Below are positions 6,515 through 10,891 of a stretch of DNA of 10,891 bases, in pieces. How positions within the stretch are numbered: the first letter of the stretch is position 1; each line of letters opens with the position of its first letter. Position numbers and translations under genes: made by a program. Origin of the DNA: Candidatus Bathyarchaeota archaeon (lineage in GTDB: Archaea; Thermoproteota; Bathyarchaeia; Bathyarchaeales; Bathyarchaeaceae); NCBI GenBank assembly GCA_029883255.1, contig JAOUJL010000035.1:1-10891 (forward strand). The letters run 5' to 3'. The notes beneath the pieces are model-generated. The model saw only the letters and a program-made list of their open reading frames with translations, did no database searches and was not told the origin of the DNA.

Positions 6515-6819
6515 ACTTAAAATCGTGTCGTTCACAAACCGTTGAGTTAACCTTTCAACCAATGCTGATGAGTGACTATCTCTAACACATTCAGGGTACT
6601 TTCTTATGCAAAAAATGTAGTCACAGTAAAGCTTTAAGCTAGAAGAATGTTATAGAACAAAACTCTATTTCCGCTTCTCTATTGCTAGATCAGCAGCTTT
6701 TCGAAAACTTCCTCTGTTTCTAACGGTACCGATTCAACCTTTTCTAAATCCGAAAATGTTTGGATACTCAATTGATCGATTTCGGTTCTGGTCCATGATC
6801 GATTTCTGCTGTTCCGTCT

Positions 6820-7275
6820 TTAACTACGGCCATAATAAGTCTCTTGTCTATCCCTTTTTCGTTTTCTTCTGAGTTTAGCTCTGAATTCTTCCAATCTCTT
6901 CTTGACTTTTCCAGGGTCTTTTTCGAGTTTAATCGAGTCCTTTTTCACCCTTAGAGCGATCTCCTCAAAAGCTGTTGCTTTTCGCATCTCCTGCATGTAC
7001 CATCTTCTGTCATTCCAACAATTTAACCCCGCAGTTATCCCATAAACCATCAGCGTCAAACCAGTAACTGTCAAGGCTAACCCCAGAGCCGCTCCACCCA
7101 GCGGTTCCGTGTGGTATGGAATAAAAATGAACCATCTCGGATTCTCAGCCAACTTCAACGATCCCCATACACCACCCACAAAAAACATAACACCCGCCAG
7201 AAACATTATGTAACTATTAACCTCATCGCGCCTTGAATTCTCTGCACACTCGTGTAAATATTCTTTGAAAGACAT
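6820..7275 (-). CDS. Hypothetical small membrane protein with two transmembrane helices
   Basis: 151 residues, no recognised family. A charged N-terminus of about 20 residues precedes a first hydrophobic helix (about 20-42) and a second, glycine-rich one (about 59-83). The linker between them (44-58) contains Pro, Trp and Tyr residues. Residues 86-151 are strongly charged and likely a cytoplasmic helix, ending in a basic cluster (KLRRKRKRDR, 134-143). By the positive-inside rule both ends should face the cytoplasm. A TATA-like box at 7332-7340 fits an mRNA starting near 7310. The ribosome binding site is poor (GAGAG before the ATG). The gene stands alone between the two tRNAs. The composition looks like a real gene, but its function cannot be read from the sequence. 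Confidence 0.7.
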   Translation of the reverse strand: MSFKEYLHECAENSRRDEVNSYIMFLAGVMFFVGGVWGSLKLAENPRWFIFIPYHTEPLGGAALGLALTVTGLTLMVYGITAGLNCWNDRRWYMQEMRKATAFEEIALRVKKDSIKLEKDPGKVKKRLEEFRAKLRRKRKRDRQETYYGRS

Positions 7276-7331
7276 AACTCTCGCTTATACCGAAATAGAA
7301 AGCACACACGTAAACCTTGTTATTTTCAAAT

Positions 7332-7340
7332 CTTTATATG
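7332..7340 (-). promoter_or_regulatory. TATA box of the small membrane protein gene
   Basis: The - strand reads CATATAAAG about 60 bases before the ATG at 7275. No CGAAA element precedes it, unlike the tRNA promoters. Confidence 0.4.
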
Positions 7341-7476
7341 CAATGTATATTCTTAATGTATTCCCCTTCTTCTTATCCATGTAAAAAGGGAAGTCAGTTT
7401 TCACCATGAAAACCCAGCGCGCGCTATGGCAGCAGCTATATCCACTGCAATAGAAATCTACGGAAACAAAAGTCGA

Positions 7477-7485
7477 TATTTAAAA
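7477..7485 (+). promoter_or_regulatory. Orphan TATA box facing the hairpin cluster
   Basis: TATTTAAAA is a near-ideal archaeal TATA box. Initiation about 25 bases on falls near 7506, at the first base pairs of the AAACCC/GGGTTT hairpin. No protein gene follows, so it may drive a small RNA. Confidence 0.35.
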
Positions 7486-7632
7486 GGCGCGCGCGCTAGG
7501 TTTCAGACAAACCCAAAAGCAGGGTTTCCAAAACCGAAATGATCTCCAGGAAAGGCATACTTTCAAAAACGACATATACCGACGTGAACAGCAAGCGTTT
7601 TATAAAATCAAATCCTTATACGGTTTTAGCCC

Positions 7633-7670
7633 AAGCGGGAAAGGAGAAGGCTCCCATCACCCTTGCTTTT
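7633..7670 (+). terminator. Nested hairpin ending in TTTT, possible terminator or RNA structure
   Basis: AAGC (7633-7636) pairs with GCTT (7665-7668), GGG (7637-7639) with CCC (7660-7662), and inside this GGAG-AAGG-CTCC (7643-7654) forms its own stem. TTTT runs through 7667-7670. Flanking GTTTT and AAAAC (7672-7676) could extend the stem. It could end a transcript begun near 7506. Confidence 0.35.
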
Positions 7671-7690
7671 GAAAACAAAACCTCAAACAT

Positions 7691-7707
7691 TTTGATTTAT
7701 AATCAAA
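7691..7707. repeat. AT-rich inverted repeat beside tRNA-Lys
   Basis: TTTGATT-TAT-AATCAAA is a perfect 7-bp dyad 22 bases past the tRNA 3' end. It may help terminate or process the tRNA transcript; there is no U-run directly after it on the - strand. Confidence 0.35.
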
Positions 7708-7728
7708 TCCTAATTTTTGGGGAGTTAG

Positions 7729-7826
7729 CGGGCCCGCCGGGAATTGAACCCAGGACCCCCGGGTTTCTATGCAATCTTAGGCTTGCTTAAAAGCCCGGTG
7801 CTCTATCCTTGCTGAGCTACGGGCCC
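7729..7826 (-). tRNA. tRNA-Lys (anticodon TTT) with one intron
   Basis: Exons 7826-7788 and 7764-7729 give a 75-base tRNA. Acceptor GGGCCCG/CGGGCCC; D arm GCTC-AGCAAGGATA-GAGC; anticodon stem CCGGG/CCCGG with loop CTTTTAA; variable GGGTC; T arm CTGGG-TTCAATT-CCCGG; discriminator G73, usual for Lys. CCA is not encoded (the next bases are CTA), so the CCA-adding enzyme must supply it, unlike tRNA-Tyr in this window. A promoter of the shared type lies at 7861-7875. Confidence 0.93.
7765..7787 (-). other. tRNA-Lys intron, canonical position 37/38 (23 bases)
   Basis: BHB: inner helix GCAA/TTGC with an 8-base loop, central helix CTTT/ATAG with one U.U mismatch, bulges TA^A and AA^A, and outer helix CCGGG/CCCGG. 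Because A residues flank both ends, the cut could be drawn one base over without changing the product. Confidence 0.85.
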
Positions 7827-7860
7827 TTGTTTTCTTTCGCTTTTAAGACTTGGGAAGGTA

Positions 7861-7875
7861 CTTTTTAGTATTTCG
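7861..7875 (-). promoter_or_regulatory. BRE/TATA promoter of tRNA-Lys
   Basis: CGAAAT (7875-7870) is followed by ACTAAAAAG (7869-7861 on the - strand). Initiation would fall near 7839, about a dozen bases before the tRNA. A nearer box, CTTAAAAG at 7847-7840, is too close to the gene to serve. Confidence 0.5.
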
Positions 7876-8288
7876 ATTTTAGCCCACGTGCTCCTTCCAA
7901 TTTTCCACAGCCAACTATGATCGTCAACGCGGCCGCATTTATTCACGTTTCAATATTGTACGTAAGATATAAACATCTAAACTTTTTTCTAATTACAAAT
8001 TAAAAGTTGAAACAGAATATGAGAAAATTGAACGTTTCCAACATAGGAAACGCACAGAGGACAATCTTAGCTTTAGTTTGAGTTAAGAAGGCTTTACATC
8101 GTAGAGCTCCCAACCCTTTCACTTTCTAAATAAATGTTGCAATTTTCAGTGCTATGGAAAGCTGATGGTACGTTCAGTTTTTAAAGCTTAATCTTTCATT
8201 TAAACGACGAAAAACGTTGTTCTAAACAGTTAGCGATATATCTGAATATTGATAAACGTTATTTCTTTCCTTAACGGCTAAAAAATGG
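7876..8288. other. Gene-poor gap before the CdvA-like gene
   Basis: About 410 bases, AT-rich. A 20-codon ORF at 8019-8081 (MRKLNVSNIGNAQRTILALV) has no ribosome binding site, and its nearest AT box is too close. A perfect dyad GTTTCC-AACATA-GGAAAC (8034-8051) lies inside it. TTTTTAAAG (8178-8186) is a good TATA candidate that could serve the next gene with a leader of about 80 bases. Confidence 0.4.
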
Positions 8289-9080
8289 ATGGTGTTGAAA
8301 TTGATTTGGTGGAAGCACTCTTTTGAGAGATTAAACGAAGAATATGAAATGGCGAAGAGAAAGAAGCAAGCTTTGGACAATTTGTTGAACACTGGCAGGA
8401 TTTCGCAGTCCACATACGAATCGTTCAACAAAGAGATGGATGAGGCGGTTGCAGAAATTGAAAGACAGCATAGGGCTCTGCTGGAGAAAATGAACTCAAA
8501 AACGGAGGAACTCAAAAAACAGATTAAGACGTTGGAGATGCTTCTTGCAAACTTCGAAATTCAACATGTGACTGGCGAGATAGACGAAGAAGTTTACCAG
8601 CGTGAAATCGACGTTCTATCCACGGGACTTGAAGTTGCAAGACGGGAACTGGATGCAGTCACGGAAGCTGGAAATCAACTTTCAAGCAGCATACAGATTC
8701 TAACAACTGAGATAGCTGAACCGCAGGAGATAGAACCACAACCTACAGAAAGTGATGAAACTCCTTCGCAAGTTGAAATCGAAGTCGCGGAAGAAACCGT
8801 TCCGGCGGTTGAGTCCGAGGAAACTGCTGAAGAAACTGTGGAGCATAATCTACCGGAACCGCCAGTTGAATCCGTAGAGGTTAGCGAAACAGACTCCCTT
8901 CAGAGCCAGCAAGAAACACAGGAAACTTGGCAATCACAAGACACGGAAGAGACGCAAGAAACACAGGAAACTTGGCAAGAAACATCACAAATCACGGAAG
9001 AGACGGAAGAAACGTCGCAAGACACGGAAGAAACACAACCGATGGAGACGGCAGCTGAAGGAGAAGAAAACCAAGAGTAA
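8289..9080 (+). CDS. CdvA-like coiled-coil protein with acidic Glu/Thr/Gln-rich tail
   Basis: 263 residues. About 12-138 is predicted to be nearly continuous coiled coil, with the pattern RKKQALDNLLNTGRISQSTY (24-43) and TGEIDEEVYQREID (95-108) that I associate with the archaeal CdvA-like coiled-coil family. CdvA organises the archaeal ESCRT-type division machinery in TACK archaea. Genuine CdvA has an N-terminal PRC-barrel; this protein lacks one, so it is a relative, not a certain CdvA. Residues 142-263 are an acidic, low-complexity tail with ETQETWQ (209-215, 224-230) and many TEET units; the DNA shows a 24-base direct repeat. No transmembrane helix or signal is seen. The ATG has no clear ribosome binding site. 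Met21 is an alternative start. No other division gene is nearby. Function in division or membrane remodelling is inference. Confidence 0.75.
   Translation: MVLKLIWWKHSFERLNEEYEMAKRKKQALDNLLNTGRISQSTYESFNKEMDEAVAEIERQHRALLEKMNSKTEELKKQIKTLEMLLANFEIQHVTGEIDEEVYQREIDVLSTGLEVARRELDAVTEAGNQLSSSIQILTTEIAEPQEIEPQPTESDETPSQVEIEVAEETVPAVESEETAEETVEHNLPEPPVESVEVSETDSLQSQQETQETWQSQDTEETQETQETWQETSQITEETEETSQDTEETQPMETAAEGEENQE
8910..8978 (+). repeat. 24-base direct repeat within the acidic tail, period 45
   Basis: An identical 24-base sequence occurs at 8910-8933 and 8955-8978, in frame (45 = 15 codons), encoding the two ETQETWQ segments. Shorter ACGGAAGA units recur at 8943, 8993 and 9020. This suggests recent slippage or duplication in the coding tail. 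Confidence 0.8.
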
Positions 9081-9081
9081 T

Positions 9082-9102
9082 CATCTCCTCTCCCTTTTTC
9101 TA
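9082..9102 (+). terminator. Pyrimidine-rich U-tract after the CdvA-like gene
   Basis: Directly after the TAA comes a C/T tract ending CCCTTTTTCT. Archaeal RNA polymerase commonly stops at such tracts without a hairpin. Confidence 0.4.
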
Positions 9103-9131
9103 TGATAAAATTCAATTTGCGTGATGCAGAG

Positions 9132-9140
9132 TTTTATATT
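9132..9140 (+). promoter_or_regulatory. TATA box of the deacetylase-family gene
   Basis: TTTTATATT is centred about 40 bases before the TTG at 9176; initiation near 9161 would give a leader of about 15 bases containing a weak GAGAG. Confidence 0.45.
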
Positions 9141-9175
9141 CACCGTTTTCTTATCTTGGTTTGAGAGAACCATAA

Positions 9176-10249
9176 TTGCCTGAAAAGATTGTCATGACCT
9201 TTCATGAAACGTTTAAGCAGTATGATCTAGGTGAGGAACATCCCTTTAGGGGAGACAGGTTTGTAAATGTCATGAAATTCTTTGAAAACCAAGGCTTGCT
9301 CGGTCTCTCTGAAGTGGTTCTCGTCGAACCTCAGCCAGCCTCAAGAGAGGACTTGTTGATGGTTCATGAAGAAGATTATGTTGATCTGATCTTTAGCTTA
9401 GCTGAAGAGAATAAGCCCTATGACATTGAAACGCCTGTCTCTCGGGAAATTCTTGAGGCTGCGCTGCTTATTGTTGGCGGTGCAACCAAGTGTGGTGAAT
9501 CGGTTTATGAAGGGATGGCGAAACGCGCGATCTCTCTAGGGGGTGGTTATCATCATGCTGGAAGAAGTTACGGTGGCGGATTCTGCTTGTTCAACGATGT
9601 GGCAGTTTTGGTTGAGTATTTAAGGGCTAAGTACGATGTGAAACGTCTTTTGATACTGGATTATGATGTTCACTTTGGAAACGGCACAAGCGACATCTAC
9701 TACAAAGACCCTGCTGTGCTTTACATTTCTCTGCATCAAGATCCCCACACGATTTATCCAGGGACGGGCTTTACCTGGCAGATTGGAGAGGGCAAAGGAG
9801 AAGGCTACAATGTTAACGTGCCTCTCCCTCCCGGAACAAGCGACAGCACGTATCTTTATGCTGTAAACGAAGTTTTTGTCCCTTTGGCTAAGGAGTTTAA
9901 GCCTGAAATCATTATCGCAAACGGTGGAAGCGATCCACATTTTGCGGACATGCTTGGAAATCTGAGGCTGACCGTTAAGGGCTTTTTTGACCTATCCCGT
10001 TTAATCAGGAAAACTACAGACGAGGTTTGCGATGGAAAACTTGTCTTGATGCCCGGAAGCGGATATAACCCAACGGTTTTGCCGCTCTGTTGGTACGCGC
10101 TTGCCGCTGGTGTAGTTGGTCTAGAGGAAATCCGCGTTAAAGACCCTTATGCTCCGCCAATTGAGCCGCCTTACTGCCGCAAAAAAGTTGAAAATACAAT
10201 TAGTGAGTTGAAAAGGCCGCTGAAGAAAAACTGGGCGTGCTTTCGGTAG
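9176..10249 (+). CDS. Histone deacetylase superfamily hydrolase (AcuC/acetylpolyamine-amidohydrolase type)
   Basis: A 357-residue zinc-dependent deacetylase fold, predicted to remove acetyl or related acyl groups from lysines, polyamines or small molecules. The active-site set is intact. The His pair is H126-H127 in GGGYHHAG. Zinc ligands are D164 and H166 in LDYDVHFGNGT, and D253 in NGGSDPHFADMLG. The catalytic Tyr is Y297 in GSGYNP. The length matches single-domain family members. The frame starts at TTG (9176), directly after an in-frame TAA at 9173-9175; ATG at codon 7 (9194) is the alternative and would lose only six residues, so the start is uncertain. The gene is alone, with a probable terminator on either side, so context does not reveal the substrate. 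Bacterial and archaeal members include acetoin-utilisation AcuC and polyamine deacylases; I cannot choose between them. Confidence 0.9.
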   Translation: MPEKIVMTFHETFKQYDLGEEHPFRGDRFVNVMKFFENQGLLGLSEVVLVEPQPASREDLLMVHEEDYVDLIFSLAEENKPYDIETPVSREILEAALLIVGGATKCGESVYEGMAKRAISLGGGYHHAGRSYGGGFCLFNDVAVLVEYLRAKYDVKRLLILDYDVHFGNGTSDIYYKDPAVLYISLHQDPHTIYPGTGFTWQIGEGKGEGYNVNVPLPPGTSDSTYLYAVNEVFVPLAKEFKPEIIIANGGSDPHFADMLGNLRLTVKGFFDLSRLIRKTTDEVCDGKLVLMPGSGYNPTVLPLCWYALAAGVVGLEEIRVKDPYAPPIEPPYCRKKVENTISELKRPLKKNWACFR

Positions 10250-10312
10250 GGGGTCTTGTTTTATGTTAAAGCAAATTACAAGTCGTGTTTTACGTGGTGG
10301 AAAATGGGGCTT

Positions 10313-10327
10313 GACCCTTTAAGGGTC
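10313..10327. terminator. Dyad between the convergent genes
   Basis: GACCCTT-T-AAGGGTC reads nearly the same on both strands and lies between two converging genes. It can form a GACCC/GGGTC stem and may terminate either transcript. The remaining gap (10250-10406) contains no gene. Confidence 0.35.
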
Positions 10328-10374
10328 TATTTAGAAAGTATAAGAAAGCATTGGTCATAAGCTTCGGAAAACAG

Positions 10375-10383
10375 AAAAAAAAA
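10375..10383 (-). terminator. Nine-base T-run ending the right-edge gene
   Basis: On the - strand, CCCC followed by nine T lies about 24 bases past the stop codon at 10407. This is a good archaeal U-tract terminator. Confidence 0.5.
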
Positions 10384-10406
10384 GGGGTTTTGAAGGTTTT
10401 TTCTTC

Positions 10407-10891
10407 TTATTTGACGTACCAGTTGTTTCCTTCGATCTGGAACATGAAATCAGTGACTTCAAGGCTGGGTGAGAGCGCGGCAAACTTCAGGTCTATGCTC
10501 TGGCTCGTTCCGTCGTTATGGTCCGCGCCCAGCGTGTCTGTCTTCCACTCGTCGCTGTGAAGCAGCATCGGCAGCACGTTGTCGTCTTCCGAGTGCCAGG
10601 CCCAGATCAACGGAAGCTCCTTCAGGGTTCCGTCCTCAAGCATCGCGTAAAGCTTGACCTGGTCTATGTAGCTGTGGGTCTTGGGATGCTCGGTCAGCCT
10701 TAGCAGATAGGTGCCGTCCACGCGCTGAGGCGTCGCAGCTAGGGTGTGCTCGTAAACCACGTCTACGCCTTCGGGGTTGTGTATGTCGAGCAGGCCCTCC
10801 TCAACGTAGTCGGTTCCGTCGTAAACCGTTAGTATTGGACAGCCACCGCCGCCGCCACTGGGTTCCCAAAGTAACGTGTCCTTTATGATGG
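10407..10891 (-). CDS. Partial: C-terminal 160 residues of a probable large surface or secreted protein
   Basis: The frame is open from the right edge (first full codon at 10889) to TAA at 10409-10407, so the N-terminus lies outside the window. The visible part has a glycine linker, EPSGGGGGCP, then TVYDGTDYVEEGLLDIHNPE and a module with LRLTEHPKTHSYIDQVKLYA, ending in FQIEGNNWYVK. I recall very similar C-terminal modules at the ends of long repetitive extracellular proteins in Bathyarchaeia assemblies, though I cannot name the domain. An in-frame GTG at 10760 is not a credible start, because the reading frame and the conserved text continue upstream of it. The DNA is visibly richer in G and C than the genes to its left, with a GGCGGCGGCGGTGGC run coding the glycines. 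Confidence 0.75.
   Translation of the reverse strand, partial: IIKDTLLWEPSGGGGGCPILTVYDGTDYVEEGLLDIHNPEGVDVVYEHTLAATPQRVDGTYLLRLTEHPKTHSYIDQVKLYAMLEDGTLKELPLIWAWHSEDDNVLPMLLHSDEWKTDTLGADHNDGTSQSIDLKFAALSPSLEVTDFMFQIEGNNWYVK

Larger units (their letters stand above)
6216..6819. other. Low-density gap between tRNA-Tyr and the small membrane protein gene
   Basis: Apart from the tRNA-Tyr promoter, about 600 bases contain no conventional gene. The stretch holds a possible 35-codon + ORF at 6407-6514 that overlaps a long hairpin, and on the - strand a short frame at 6796-6665. That - frame starts with ATG, is stopped by TGA at 6736-6734, and then stays open for 22 codons (ending RKAADLAIEKRK) to a TAG. 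The latter could be gene debris. Nothing else is recognisable. Confidence 0.5.
7276..7728. other. Hairpin-rich intergenic region with a strong + strand TATA box
   Basis: No credible protein gene. An 83-codon + frame (7539-7790) runs into the antisense strand of tRNA-Lys and is rejected. Perfect or near-perfect dyads are unusually dense: GTTTTC/GAAAAC (7397-7413), AGCGCGCGCT (7416-7425), AAACCC/GGGTTT (7509-7527), a nested structure at 7633-7668, and TTTGATT/AATCAAA (7691-7707). The 10-base GCGCGCGCTA occurs twice, at 7417-7426 and 7489-7498. Confidence 0.5.

Noticed and set aside
7539..7790. 83-codon + strand ORF
   Set aside because: Its C-terminal part (AGPPGIEPRTPG) is the familiar false translation of a tRNA antisense strand; it has no ribosome binding site.
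8019..8081. 20-codon ORF MRKLNVSNIGNAQRTILALV
   Set aside because: It has no ribosome binding site, no suitably placed TATA box, and is too short for a judgment.
10407..10760. Complete 117-residue protein starting at GTG 10760
   Set aside because: The frame stays open to the window edge with protein-like text upstream, so the gene is partial rather than short.
1..10891. CRISPR array, phage or defence system
   Set aside because: There are no regularly spaced repeats, integrases, nucleases or toxin-antitoxin pairs in the window.

Overview
The window looks like chromosomal DNA from a TACK-lineage archaeon, most likely a Bathyarchaeia-type member of the Thermoproteota. Four things point there. 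Promoters are TATA/BRE-like, several sharing a CGAAA element followed by an AT-rich box. Both tRNA genes carry introns whose ends fold into bulge-helix-bulge (BHB) motifs. One gene encodes a CdvA-like coiled-coil protein, and TTG/GTG starts are used. The lineage is an inference; no ribosomal RNA is present.

Positions 1-4738 hold a complete carbohydrate ABC importer on the + strand. A membrane-anchored solute-binding protein of the glucose/mannose-binding type (290-1594) is followed by a hairpin-T-run terminator and a 281-base gap with its own candidate promoter. Then come two tightly coupled permease genes (1876-2772 and 2769-3611, ATGA overlap) and a MalK/UgpC-type ATPase (3623-4738). A Gfo/Idh/MocA dehydrogenase (4779-5831, - strand) converges on this operon 40 bases away and may act on an imported sugar.

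Positions 6009-6215 (- strand) hold the most remarkable feature: a tRNA-Tyr(GTA) gene interrupted four times, at positions 30/31, 37/38, 53/54 and 59/60. Removing 130 intron bases leaves a 77-base tRNA with every stem paired, a C1-G72 pair and an encoded CCA. Two internal exons are only 7 and 6 bases long. Positions 7729-7826 (- strand) hold a tRNA-Lys(TTT) with one canonical 37/38 intron and no encoded CCA.

Between and around the tRNAs is low-density DNA. It holds a small two-helix membrane protein gene (6820-7275, - strand), a possible 35-residue ORF overlapping a long hairpin (6407-6514), and a hairpin-rich stretch with a strong TATA box (7276-7728).

The right third carries a CdvA-like protein with an acidic, repeat-expanded tail (8289-9080), a histone-deacetylase-superfamily enzyme with intact zinc and catalytic residues (9176-10249), and, converging from the right edge, the C-terminal 160 residues of a larger, GC-rich, probably secreted or surface protein (10407 to edge). 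Apart from the sugar importer, and perhaps its neighbouring dehydrogenase, the genes do not form one pathway. The undescribed-looking biology here is the four-intron tRNA.
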